DNA from: Sphingomonas sp. | GTDB lineage: Bacteria; Pseudomonadota; Alphaproteobacteria; Sphingomonadales; Sphingomonadaceae | Assembly: GCA_030146605.1 (NCBI GenBank) | Contig: JASLBO010000143.1 | Coordinates: 1-9,233, forward strand | Direction: 5' to 3' | DNA length: 9,233 bases | Part shown: positions 1 through 6,167 of the stretch, one piece after another | Layout: each line of letters begins with the position of its first letter | How positions within the stretch are numbered: the stretch's first letter is position 1 | Made by a program: the position numbers and the translations under genes | The notes under the pieces: model-generated | The model's input: the letters and a program-made list of their open reading frames with translations, nothing else | The model's database searches: none | Told to the model about the DNA's origin: nothing

Positions 1-186
1 GAGAAAAAGCCGGTGGGTACCGTGGTGTTCGCACAGGCCGAACGCGGCGCCGATCCCCAGCACATCGTCGCCGATGCGCGGCATTTCGAGAATAATGGCC
101 GCGCCGGCGTGCGGCTTCAGGCGGCGCTTTGCGCGCTCGAACTGCTGATGCCCGACGCGCCCGCGGCCGCCGGCGATTCGCCGTAG
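1..186 (+). CDS. cinA: CinA-family nicotinamide-nucleotide amidohydrolase, C-terminal end (5' truncated by window edge)
   Basis: The first frame is open from base 1 to a TAG at 184-186 and gives 61 residues. It begins with KPVGTVVFAQAERG and continues through a segment resembling FENNGRAGVRLQAALCALELL. This matches the end of the CinA C-terminal (PncC) domain, where a K-P-V-G-T-V-x-F strand is followed by an R-x-x-V-R-x-Q-A helix. Family enzymes deamidate nicotinamide mononucleotide to nicotinate mononucleotide in pyridine nucleotide recycling in the cytoplasm. The window does not show whether this is a stand-alone PncC-type protein or a longer CinA with the N-terminal MoCF domain. The last residues (PDAPAAAGDSP) are low complexity and lie antisense to the end of ratA: the two genes converge and share 70 bp. 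The family call is fairly safe; the exact subtype cannot be seen. Confidence 0.82.
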   Translation, partial: EKKPVGTVVFAQAERGADPQHIVADARHFENNGRAGVRLQAALCALELLMPDAPAAAGDSP

Positions 187-608
187 AGCCGCGCCGCGCG
201 CTCCTCGAACGCATTGATCATTTTCCGAAGCGCGCGATCGAACACCTGCCCGGCGAGCATCTCGAACACGCGGTTCTTGAACGCGAAATCGACGCAGAAA
301 TCGACGAGGCAGCCGCCCTTGCCGTCGCTGCGAAACTTCCAGTCATTGTTGAGGTGCTTGAGCGGCCCTTCGAGATAGTCGACCCGGATATGCTCCGGCC
401 GCTGCTTCTCGACCCGTGACGTGAAGCTCTCGCGCAGCCCCTTGAACCCGACGATCAGGTCCGCGACCATCTGGGTATCGCTGTTCGTACGCACCCGCAC
501 CGCCGAAACCCACGGCAGGAACTCGCCATAGCGGCCGACATCGGCGACCAGATCGAACATCTGCTCGGGGCTGTAGGGTAGCGCGCGGGTCTCGGTGTGC
601 TTGGGCAT
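117..608 (-). CDS. ratA: RatA/Coq10-family START-domain protein (ubiquinone-binding type)
   Basis: The 163-residue protein has the Coq10/RatA helix-grip (START-like) fold signature: [21 protein letters not shown] at the start, a Y-x-x-F-L-P-W-V motif at residues 27-34, the GPLKHLNNDW segment at 81-90 and a long C-terminal helix around 120-142. In mitochondria and alphaproteobacteria, Coq10 relatives bind ubiquinone and support its use in respiration. In E. coli the homologue RatA was described as a toxin that blocks ribosome subunit association, but no antitoxin-like partner is seen here. The ATG shares one base with the lipA stop (TGATG at 606-610) and has no clear Shine-Dalgarno, so translation is probably coupled to lipA. 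The last ~20 residues (from about 144) are a Ser/Ala-rich tail beyond the conserved domain, encoded opposite the end of cinA. I favour a Coq10-like role over a toxin role. Confidence 0.9.
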   Translation of the reverse strand: MPKHTETRALPYSPEQMFDLVADVGRYGEFLPWVSAVRVRTNSDTQMVADLIVGFKGLRESFTSRVEKQRPEHIRVDYLEGPLKHLNNDWKFRSDGKGGCLVDFCVDFAFKNRVFEMLAGQVFDRALRKMINAFEERAARLYGESPAAAGASGISSSSAQSAA

Positions 609-1540
609 CAGGCGGTCGTCATCACCTTCGCCAGCTTTGCCGCCCGCGCGTCGCGCATCTTCGCGAAATCGTCCCCCGCATGATAGCTCGACCGGGTCAG
701 CGGCGACGAGGCGACGAGCAGGAAGCCCTTGGCGCGGGCGATCGCGCCGTACGAGCCGAATGCCTGCGGGGTGACGAACTCGATGACCTTGGTATGGCGC
801 GGGGTCGGCTGGAGATATTGGCCCATCGTCAGGAAATCGACATCGGCCGAGCGCATGTCGTCCATCACCTGGTGGACTTCCAGCCGCTCCTCGCCCAGTC
901 CGAGCATGATCCCGGACTTGGTGAAGATCGACGGATCGAGCCGCTTGACCGTCTCCAGCAGCCGCAGCGAGGCATAATAACGCGCGCCGGGCCGGATCGT
1001 CGGATAGAGCCGCGGCACCGTCTCGAGATTGTGGTTGTAGACGTCGGGCCGCGCCGCGACGATCATCTCGACGGCCTGCTGATGCTTGTTGCGGAAATCC
1101 GGGGTCAGGATCTCGATCGTCGTGGTCGGGTTCGAGCGGCGGATCGCCTCGATCACCTTGACGAACTGCTTCGCGCCGCCATCAGGCAGATCGTCGCGGT
1201 CGACCGAAGTGACGACGATATGCTGAAGCCCCATCTGCGCCGCCGCATCGGCGACATTCTCGGGCTCCATCGGGTCCACTGCGCGCGGCATGCCGGTCTT
1301 GACGTTGCAGAAGGCGCAGGCCCGCGTGCAGGTGTCGCCGAGGATCATCACCGTCGCGTGCTTCTTCGACCAGCACTCGCCGATGTTCGGACAGGCGGCT
1401 TCCTCGCACACCGTGGTCAGGCTCTTCGAGCGCATCAGCGCGCGTGTCGCGGCGAAGCCCTCCGAAGTCGGTGCCTTGACCCGGATCCAGTCGGGCTTGC
1501 GTACACGTTCGGGGCGCGGCAGCGGGGACATCTCGTTCAT
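608..1540 (-). CDS. lipA: Lipoyl synthase LipA (radical SAM)
   Basis: LipA inserts two sulfurs into octanoyl groups carried on lipoyl domains, making the lipoyl cofactor of pyruvate and 2-oxoglutarate dehydrogenases and the glycine cleavage system. With the start chosen here the protein has 310 residues. It shows the auxiliary iron-sulfur cluster motif C-x4-C-x5-C (C45, C50, C56), the radical SAM motif C-x3-C-x2-C (C71, C75, C78) and the C-terminal R-S-S-Y (283-286) whose serine binds the auxiliary cluster. All catalytic features are present. I chose the ATG at 1540 ([10 protein letters not shown]) because it fits family N-termini. The frame stays open to a GTG at 1573, and an internal ATG at 1531 is also possible. 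None has a good Shine-Dalgarno, which could mean a leaderless or nearly leaderless message. ratA follows with a one-base overlap. The carbonic anhydrase gene diverges upstream. Confidence 0.97.
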   Translation of the reverse strand: MNEMSPLPRPERVRKPDWIRVKAPTSEGFAATRALMRSKSLTTVCEEAACPNIGECWSKKHATVMILGDTCTRACAFCNVKTGMPRAVDPMEPENVADAAAQMGLQHIVVTSVDRDDLPDGGAKQFVKVIEAIRRSNPTTTIEILTPDFRNKHQQAVEMIVAARPDVYNHNLETVPRLYPTIRPGARYYASLRLLETVKRLDPSIFTKSGIMLGLGEERLEVHQVMDDMRSADVDFLTMGQYLQPTPRHTKVIEFVTPQAFGSYGAIARAKGFLLVASSPLTRSSYHAGDDFAKMRDARAAKLAKVMTTA

Positions 1541-1546
1541 GCAGGC

Positions 1547-1575
1547 CAGATAGCGATGCACGCGTGCAGGCACAA
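1547..1575 (-). promoter_or_regulatory. Weak candidate lipA promoter
   Basis: Reading the minus strand, TTGTGC (1575-1570) and TATCTG (1552-1547) are separated by exactly 17 bp, each matching three of six consensus positions. A start point about 7 nt past the -10 would fall at or next to the lipA ATG at 1540, consistent with the absence of a Shine-Dalgarno there. The match is weak and may be chance. Confidence 0.2.
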
Positions 1576-1594
1576 CAACCGCGCTTGCATCGCT
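1552..1594. repeat. Inverted repeat and nested palindrome in the lipA / carbonic anhydrase divergent region
   Basis: Arms at 1552-1566 (AGCGATGCACGCGTG) and 1580-1594 (CGCGCTTGCATCGCT) are inverted copies matching at 13 of 15 positions, with the outer 9 bp perfect, around a 13-nt spacer. A separate perfect 12-bp palindrome, TGCACGCGTGCA, sits at 1557-1568 inside the left arm. Such dyads between divergent genes often bind a dimeric regulator, but I recognise no known operator. The palindrome falls in the spacer of the weak lipA promoter candidate. The sequence shows the symmetry; the regulatory role is inference. Confidence 0.4.
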
Positions 1595-1647
1595 GGTTGC
1601 AGTTTTCGCTGCTCGTACCGGCTTCGCAACGGCGCGGCTTTCGCTAT

Positions 1648-1652
1648 GGAGG
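1648..1652 (+). promoter_or_regulatory. Shine-Dalgarno that fixes the carbonic anhydrase start
   Basis: GGAGG lies four bases before the ATG at 1657. The reading frame is open 31 codons further upstream (from 1564), but that extension has no ribosome site and no family resemblance, so this site decides the start. Confidence 0.75.
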
Positions 1653-1656
1653 CTGC

Positions 1657-2286
1657 ATGACCGATTTCAGCGACCTGCTCACCGGCTATCGCCGCTTCCG
1701 CCAGACCGAATATCGCCGCCAGCGCGACCGCTGGGATGAATTGTCCGAGCGCCAAGCGCCGAAGGTGATGGTGATCGCCTGCTCGGATAGCCGGGTGGAT
1801 CCGGCGCAGGTCTTCGATACCTCGCCCGGCGAAGTCTTCGTCGTGCGCAACATCGCCAACCTCGTGCCTCCGTTCGAGCTCGGCGGTGGGCGCCACGGCG
1901 TCTCGGCGGCGCTCGAATTCGCGGTGACCCAGCTCGAAGTGCCCGAAATCGTCGTGATGGGGCACGGCGCATGCGGCGGCGTCCATGCCGCGCTCACCCG
2001 CCGGTTCGAAGGCAAGCCGCCCGGCGCCGGCGGCTTTATCGCGCATTGGGTCGATATGCTCGACGAAGCGCGCGACCGGATCATCGCCGAACATGGCGAA
2101 GGCGAGGAAGCAATTCGCGCGCTCGAGCTCGAAACGGTCCGCGTCTCGATCGCGAACCTGCGCACGTTCCCTTGCATCCCCGAACGCGAGGCGGCGGGAA
2201 CGCTCAAGATCCACGGCGCCTATTTCGCGATCCGCGACGGCGTGCTCCACGTGATGGACGAGGCAGGCGAGTTCGCGCCGGCTTGA
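1657..2286 (+). CDS. can: Beta-class carbonic anhydrase
   Basis: The enzyme interconverts CO2 and bicarbonate in the cytoplasm, supplying bicarbonate for carboxylases and balancing pH. The 209-residue protein carries the beta-class zinc site: C42 and D44 with R46 in ACSDSRVDP, then H103 and C106 in GHGACGG. The Asp-Arg pair and all zinc ligands are intact. A conserved V-R-N-I-A-N segment lies at residues 63-68. Length is normal for the bacterial family. There is no signal peptide, so a cytoplasmic location is expected. The start follows a GGAGG at 1648-1652. The gene stands alone on the plus strand: it diverges from lipA and converges on ppk2, so it is probably monocistronic. I use can as a generic symbol; orthology to E. 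coli Can rather than CynT is not established. Confidence 0.95.
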   Translation: MTDFSDLLTGYRRFRQTEYRRQRDRWDELSERQAPKVMVIACSDSRVDPAQVFDTSPGEVFVVRNIANLVPPFELGGGRHGVSAALEFAVTQLEVPEIVVMGHGACGGVHAALTRRFEGKPPGAGGFIAHWVDMLDEARDRIIAEHGEGEEAIRALELETVRVSIANLRTFPCIPEREAAGTLKIHGAYFAIRDGVLHVMDEAGEFAPA

Positions 2287-2299
2287 ACTGCATATCCCT

Positions 2300-2313
2300 C
2301 TCCCTGCAGGGAG
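2300..2313. terminator. Perfect 14-bp palindrome between convergent genes; possible weak bidirectional terminator
   Basis: CTCCCTGCAGGGAG reads the same on both strands and lies in the 33-bp gap between the carbonic anhydrase stop (2286) and the ppk2 stop (2320). As RNA it could fold to a 5-bp GC-rich stem with a TGCA loop in either direction. No U-tract follows on either strand, so it is a poor intrinsic terminator. It could be a pause site, a protein site or chance in GC-rich DNA. Confidence 0.3.
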
Positions 2314-2319
2314 GCGGCG

Positions 2320-3093
2320 TTATAGCCCCAGCGCCTTCTTTGCCGCTTTCGCCACTTCGGGGTCGAGCGGCGGCGGCTCCATCGGCACCTTTGCCTCCAG
2401 CGCATCCGCGATCGCGGTCAGCGCGGCGATCCGCGCCGCCTTCTTGTCGTTGCCATCGACGACGATCCAGGGCGCATGCCTTGTATCGGTGCGTTCGAAC
2501 ATCTCGGCCATGGCCTCGAGATAATCGGCCCGTTTCGCCCGGTTGCGATAGTCCTCCAGCCCGGTCTTCCAGCGTTTCCACGGATGTTCGAGCCGTTCGC
2601 GCAGCCTTTGGTCCTGAGTCGCCTGCGTGACGTGAACGAAGACCTTCACCAAGGTCGTGCCGCTCGCGACTTGCTGTGCCTCGAAATCGTTGATCTCGTC
2701 ATAGCCGTGCTGCCATTCGGCTTTGCTGGCGAAGCCCTCGACGCGTTCGACGAGGACCCGGCCGTACCAGCTGCGGTCGAAGACCGCGATATTGTGCTGC
2801 GCGGGCAGCCGCCGCCAGAAGCGCCAGAGGAAATGATGCGCCAGTTCCTCTTCGGTCGGCGCCGAGATCGGCCAGACCTCGAAATAGCGCGGGTCCCATT
2901 CGGCGGTGAGCCGCTGGATGATTCCGCCCTTCCCCGCCGCGTCCCAGCCCTCGAACACGATGATCGCGCGGCGTTTGTGGACGATATGCGCGTAATGGAT
3001 GCGGCTGAGCCGCTTCTGGAGCTTCTTCAGCGCCTCTTTATAGTCCCCGTCAAAAGGCTTGCCTGATTCATAGTCGCTGAGATCGATCGCCAT
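2320..3093 (-). CDS. ppk2: Single-domain polyphosphate kinase 2 family protein (polyP:nucleotide phosphotransferase)
   Basis: PPK2 enzymes transfer phosphate between inorganic polyphosphate and nucleotides. The 257-residue protein has one complete P-loop domain: Walker A in FEGWDAAGKGG (residues 48-57, with D51 and K55), Walker B in FDRSWYGRVLVERVEG (D106, R107), and a basic lid region from about 170 to 190 (PWKRWKTGLEDYRNRAKR). The wording around the motifs (APTEEELAHHFLWRFWRRLP, then the ERVEG segment) resembles polyphosphate:AMP phosphotransferase domains more than the Pseudomonas PA0141-type ADP/GDP enzyme, so AMP use is possible but not shown. Older annotations call close relatives UDP-galactose-lipid carrier transferase, which I reject given the motifs. 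A strong AAGGAGG at 3098-3104 precedes the ATG by four bases. It is the third gene after aspS and ldhA, 35 bp beyond ldhA, so co-transcription is likely. Confidence 0.92.
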   Translation of the reverse strand: MAIDLSDYESGKPFDGDYKEALKKLQKRLSRIHYAHIVHKRRAIIVFEGWDAAGKGGIIQRLTAEWDPRYFEVWPISAPTEEELAHHFLWRFWRRLPAQHNIAVFDRSWYGRVLVERVEGFASKAEWQHGYDEINDFEAQQVASGTTLVKVFVHVTQATQDQRLRERLEHPWKRWKTGLEDYRNRAKRADYLEAMAEMFERTDTRHAPWIVVDGNDKKAARIAALTAIADALEAKVPMEPPPLDPEVAKAAKKALGL

Positions 3094-3097
3094 CCCG

Positions 3098-3118
3098 CCT
3101 CCTTGTTCGTGAGCGAAC
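3098..3118 (-). promoter_or_regulatory. ppk2 Shine-Dalgarno abutting a small hairpin
   Basis: On the minus strand a 5-bp stem with a 4-nt loop (GTTCG-CTCA-CGAAC, 3118-3105) is followed immediately by AAGGAGG (3104-3098) and then the ppk2 ATG. The ribosome site is one of the best in the window and supports this start. The hairpin could shape mRNA processing or ribosome access in the ldhA-ppk2 gap, but it is short and may mean nothing. Confidence 0.55.
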
Positions 3119-3128
3119 GTACGGGCGA

Positions 3129-4145
3129 TCAGCGCGATCCGGCAATCAGGCGCGTATCGACGCGATTGACCAGCGGCCTACCCGCCTCGGCGTCGGCAAT
3201 GCTCGCCAGCGTGGTGCGCGCGATGGCTTCCAGCGCCTCCTCGGTGAGGAATGCCTGGTGCCCGGTGACGAGCACGTTGGGGAAAGTCAGCAGCCGCTGG
3301 AACAGGTCGTCCGAGACGATCTCGCTCGACAGATCCTCGAAGAACAGGTCCGCCTCCTGCTCATAGACGTCGAGCGCGACCGCGCCGATCTTGCGGCATT
3401 TGAGACCTTCGATCAGCGCAGCGGTTTCGATCAGCGCACCGCGGCTGGTGTTGACGATGATCAGCCCGTCGCGGGCGCGTGCGATCACCGCCGCGTCGAT
3501 CAGGTGCCGCGTCTCGGGCGTCAGCGGGCAGTGCAAGGTGACGATCTCCGCGTCGGCCAGCAGCGTGGCTGGCTCGACATAGCGCACGCCGATTTGCTCG
3601 AGCGCCGCATCCGCGACAGGATCGCTGGCCAATACGTCGCACCCGAAGCCGAGCTTGAGCGCCCGTGCCACCAGCGCGCCGATCTTCCCGGTGCCGACCA
3701 CCCCGACGGTGCGGCCATGGAGGTTGCGCCCGATCAGCCCGTCCAGCGCGAAATTGTTCTCGCGCACCCGCGCCCAGGCCTTGGGGATCTTGCGGTCGAC
3801 CGCGAGCAGCAGCCCGATCGTGAACTCAGCGACGGCGTGCGGCGAATAAGCCGGCACGCGCACCACCGCGAGCCCCAGCCGTTCGGCGGCGGCGAGATCG
3901 ACATTGTTGAACCCCGCGCAGCGCAGTGCGATCAGCTTCGTGCCGCCCGCCGCGAGCATTTCGAGCACAGCGGCGTCGACCGCGTCATTGACGAACACGC
4001 ACACCGCCTCGCAGCCTTTGGCCAGCAAGGCGGTGATCAGGTCGAGCCGTGGTTCAAGAAACAGCAGATCGTGCCCGAAGGCAGTATTGGCTTCGCCAAG
4101 GAAGCGCCGGTCATAGGCCTTGGTATTGAACACCGCGACACGCAT
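3129..4145 (-). CDS. ldhA: D-lactate dehydrogenase-type 2-hydroxyacid dehydrogenase
   Basis: The protein belongs to the NAD-dependent D-isomer 2-hydroxyacid dehydrogenases, which reduce a 2-keto acid (pyruvate for D-LDH) to the D-hydroxy acid. Its 338 residues show the nucleotide loop VGVVGTGKIG (147-156), a downstream Asp (D175) typical of NAD preference, and the catalytic triad R235 (NTSRG), E264 (DVYEQE) and H296 (TGHQAFL). The triad numbering equals that usual for D-LDHs. The N-terminal substrate segment (RCAGFNNVD, 75-83; YSPHAVAEF, 100-108) also matches fermentative LdhA rather than phosphoglycerate or formate dehydrogenases. The ATG has GGAGG eight bases upstream, and the aspS stop lies next to that site, 16 bp before the start. 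In a mostly aerobic sphingomonad the physiological substrate may be something other than pyruvate; the sequence does not decide this. Confidence 0.9.
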   Translation of the reverse strand: MRVAVFNTKAYDRRFLGEANTAFGHDLLFLEPRLDLITALLAKGCEAVCVFVNDAVDAAVLEMLAAGGTKLIALRCAGFNNVDLAAAERLGLAVVRVPAYSPHAVAEFTIGLLLAVDRKIPKAWARVRENNFALDGLIGRNLHGRTVGVVGTGKIGALVARALKLGFGCDVLASDPVADAALEQIGVRYVEPATLLADAEIVTLHCPLTPETRHLIDAAVIARARDGLIIVNTSRGALIETAALIEGLKCRKIGAVALDVYEQEADLFFEDLSSEIVSDDLFQRLLTFPNVLVTGHQAFLTEEALEAIARTTLASIADAEAGRPLVNRVDTRLIAGSR

Positions 4146-4153
4146 GATCGGCC

Positions 4154-4164
4154 CCTCCTCCTCA
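4154..4164 (-). promoter_or_regulatory. aspS stop codon fused to the ldhA Shine-Dalgarno
   Basis: On the minus strand the bases read TGAGGAGGAGG: the aspS TGA (4164-4162) runs straight into repeated GGAGG motifs, the nearest (4158-4154) eight bases from the ldhA ATG. Ribosomes ending aspS would stand on the ldhA initiation site, which favours translational coupling. Confidence 0.6.
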
Positions 4165-6000
4165 GCCGGCCGCGGGATCCACGATGCCGTCGGTGCCCTT
4201 CCTGGCGAGATCGGCGGCGACCTGCGGGGCGAGGCGGATGTTGAGCTCCTTGAGCTGCTTCTCGCTGACGAAGCTCGGCGCCTGCATCATCAGATCCTCG
4301 GCCTTCTGCGTCATCGGGAAGACGATCACTTCGCGGATATTCGGCTCGTCCGCCAGCAGCATCACGATTCGGTCGACGCCCGGCGCCGAGCCGCCATGCG
4401 GCGGCGCGCCGAACTTGAACGCGTTGATCATCCCCGCGAAATTCGTGTCGACATCGGCCTGCGTATAGCCGGCGATCTCGAACGCCTTGTACATAATCTC
4501 GGGGCGATGGTTCCGGATCGCGCCCGAGCTCAGCTCGACGCCGTTGCAGACGATGTCATATTGGAAAGCGAGGATGTCGAGCGGGTCCTTGCTCTCCAGC
4601 GCTTCCATCTCGCCCTGCGGCATGCTGAACGGGTTGTGGCTGAAGTCGATCTTGCCGGTGTCCTCGTCGGCCTCGAACATCGGGAAATCGACGATCCAGC
4701 AGAATTCGAAGCGCGTCTTGTCGATCAGCTCGAGCTGATCGCCGACGCGGGTCCGCGCGAGACCGGCGAGCTTGGCGGCCTGCGCTTCCTTGCCCGCCGC
4801 GAAGAAGATGCCGTCATTGGGGCCGAGGCCCATCGCGTCGGCAATCGCCTTCATGCCTTCCTGGCCGTGATTGTTGGCGATCGGGCCGCCGAACACGCCG
4901 TCCTTCTGGGTGGCATAGCCGAGGCCGGGGAAGCCCTCCGACTGCGCCCAGCTGTTCATCTCGTCGAAGAATTTGCGGCTCTTCTCATGGGTGTTGGGCG
5001 CGGCGACCGCGCGGACGACATCGCCCGCCTCGACCATCGAGGCGAAGCGGCCAAAGCCCGAGCCCTTGAAGTGATCGCCCACGTCGAACACGAGCAGCGG
5101 GTTGCGCAGATCGGGCTTGTCGTTGCCGTATTTGAGCATGGATTCGCGATAGGGGATGCGCTTGAACGGCAGCGGCGAGACGGTCCGCGCCTTGTTCTCC
5201 CAGTTGGCGAATTCCTCGAAAACACCGTGCAGCACCGGTTCGATGGCGGCGAACACATCGTCCTGCGTGACGAAGCTCATTTCGAAATCGAGCTGGTAGA
5301 ATTCGCCGGGGCTACGGTCGGCACGGGCATCCTCGTCGCGGAAGCACGGCGCGATCTGGAAATAGCGGTCGAAGCCCGCGACCATCAGCAGCTGCTTGAA
5401 CATCTGCGGCGCCTGCGGGAGCGCGTAGAATTTGCCGGGATGGACGCGGCTGGGGACGAGATAATCGCGCGCGCCCTCCGGCGACGAGGCAGTCAGGATC
5501 GGCGTCTGGAACTCGGTGAAGCCCTGCGCGATCATCCGCTGGCGCAGCGACGAGATGACGTTCGAGCGCAGCATGATGTTCTTGTGCAGCCGCTCGCGGC
5601 GCAGATCGAGGAAGCGATTGGTGAGGCGGATTTCCTCGGGATATTCGGCATCGCCGAACACCGGCAGCGGCAGGCGATCCGCCGCCGACTGGACCACGAC
5701 TGCGCTCGGATAGATTTCGATCTCGCCGGTCGCCAGCTTGGGGTTCAGCGTCTCGGGCGAGCGCGCCGCCACCGTGCCGGTGAAGGTCAGCACCGATTCG
5801 GCGCCTACTCCGTCGACGATCGGGTAGAGATCGGACGAGGTTTCGACGACGATCTGGGTGATGCCGTAATGATCGCGAAGATCGACGAACAGCACATTTG
5901 CGTGCTCGCGCGTGCGGTGCACCCAACCCGAGAGGCGGACTTCCTCGCCGACATTGGCGGCGCGGAGCTGGGCGCAGGTGTGCGTGCGATAGGCGTGCAT
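4162..6000 (-). CDS. aspS: Aspartyl-tRNA synthetase, bacterial type (possibly non-discriminating)
   Basis: AspRS attaches aspartate to its tRNA in the cytoplasm. The 612-residue protein has the usual bacterial layout: OB-fold anticodon domain (about 1-110), class II catalytic core with motif 1 near 155-170, motif 2 around 213-245 with FRDED (220-224), an inserted GAD domain, and motif 3 GVDR (541-544). The flexible loop and [13 protein letters not shown] (173-185) are intact. H33, in [10 protein letters not shown], aligns with the His that relaxes tRNA specificity in the Pseudomonas enzyme (Leu in E. coli), hinting that it also makes Asp-tRNA-Asn for GatCAB. The start at 6000 ([13 protein letters not shown]) is set by homology. 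The open frame continues 47 codons upstream, but only through a REP-like repeat. The ribosome site is weak (GAGAAGAG). ldhA follows after 16 bp and ppk2 after that. Confidence 0.97.
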   Translation of the reverse strand: MHAYRTHTCAQLRAANVGEEVRLSGWVHRTREHANVLFVDLRDHYGITQIVVETSSDLYPIVDGVGAESVLTFTGTVAARSPETLNPKLATGEIEIYPSAVVVQSAADRLPLPVFGDAEYPEEIRLTNRFLDLRRERLHKNIMLRSNVISSLRQRMIAQGFTEFQTPILTASSPEGARDYLVPSRVHPGKFYALPQAPQMFKQLLMVAGFDRYFQIAPCFRDEDARADRSPGEFYQLDFEMSFVTQDDVFAAIEPVLHGVFEEFANWENKARTVSPLPFKRIPYRESMLKYGNDKPDLRNPLLVFDVGDHFKGSGFGRFASMVEAGDVVRAVAAPNTHEKSRKFFDEMNSWAQSEGFPGLGYATQKDGVFGGPIANNHGQEGMKAIADAMGLGPNDGIFFAAGKEAQAAKLAGLARTRVGDQLELIDKTRFEFCWIVDFPMFEADEDTGKIDFSHNPFSMPQGEMEALESKDPLDILAFQYDIVCNGVELSSGAIRNHRPEIMYKAFEIAGYTQADVDTNFAGMINAFKFGAPPHGGSAPGVDRIVMLLADEPNIREVIVFPMTQKAEDLMMQAPSFVSEKQLKELNIRLAPQVAADLARKGTDGIVDPAAG

Positions 6001-6018
6001 AATTCTCTTCTCTAGGAT

Positions 6019-6099
6019 CGTCATCCCGGCGAAAGCCGGGATCTCAGGCCGCGTGCGATGCGCGCATGGCACGAGAACCCGGCTTTCGCCGGGATGACG
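6019..6099. repeat. Pair of inverted REP-like hairpin repeats (BIME-like)
   Basis: Two 22-nt arms, 6019-6040 and 6078-6099, are exact reverse complements. Including the inner TCTC/GAGA they reach 27 nt each with one mismatch (6019-6045 and 6073-6099). Each arm is itself a hairpin: CCCGGC, GAAA loop, GCCGGG at 6025-6040, extended to 8 bp by flanking AT/AT in the left arm, and the mirror image at 6078-6093. The 27 nt between them contain a further dyad: CGTGC (6052-6056) pairs with GCACG (6069-6073) around a 10-bp palindrome ATGCGCGCAT (6058-6067). Elements beginning GTCATCCCGGCGAAAGCCGG are, from my general knowledge, dispersed repeats in many alphaproteobacterial genomes, and in frame they yield the familiar false peptide PAFAGMT. 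Lying between divergent genes, 18 bp from the aspS ATG, this pair may affect expression of aspS. Confidence 0.9.
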
Positions 6100-6112
6100 G
6101 TGGAATGGCGTG

Positions 6113-6141
6113 CGCTTTCCCCTCCCACCCTCTTTTGTCAA
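6113..6141 (-). promoter_or_regulatory. Weak candidate aspS promoter upstream of the REP-like pair
   Basis: The minus strand has a perfect TTGACA (6141-6136). The hexamer at the 17-bp spacing is AAAGCG (6118-6113), a poor -10. If used, transcription would begin near 6106 and the whole repeat pair would become part of the aspS leader RNA. The -35 match is real; the promoter call is tentative. Confidence 0.25.
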
Positions 6142-6167
6142 CCCGAAGACCAGTATATGGGCCCCCG

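Noticed and set aside
117..608. RatA as a toxin of a toxin-antitoxin module
   Set aside because: The neighbours are lipA and cinA, no small antitoxin gene is present, and the family in alphaproteobacteria is better explained as Coq10-like.
680..1660. 326-codon plus-strand open frame covering lipA
   Set aside because: Antisense to lipA, which has complete cysteine motifs. The frame has no family resemblance.
1537..2250. 237-codon minus-strand open frame covering the carbonic anhydrase gene
   Set aside because: Antisense shadow of a gene with all catalytic residues. It also runs through the divergent control region into the lipA start.
4120..6015. 631-codon plus-strand open frame covering aspS
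   Set aside because: It is exactly antisense to a fully recognisable aspS. Its product is rich in Arg, Glu, Asp, His and Ala, as expected from the complement of GC-rich codons, and shows no domain.
6019..6099. CRISPR array or riboswitch
   Set aside because: There are only two arms and they are inverted, not direct repeats with spacers. No known riboswitch core is visible. A REP-like pair explains the structure.
6131..6160. Plus-strand rnd promoter using TTGTCA (6135-6140) and TATATG (6154-6159)
   Set aside because: The spacing is only 13 bp, too short for a sigma-70 promoter, and no better -35 lies at 16-18 bp.
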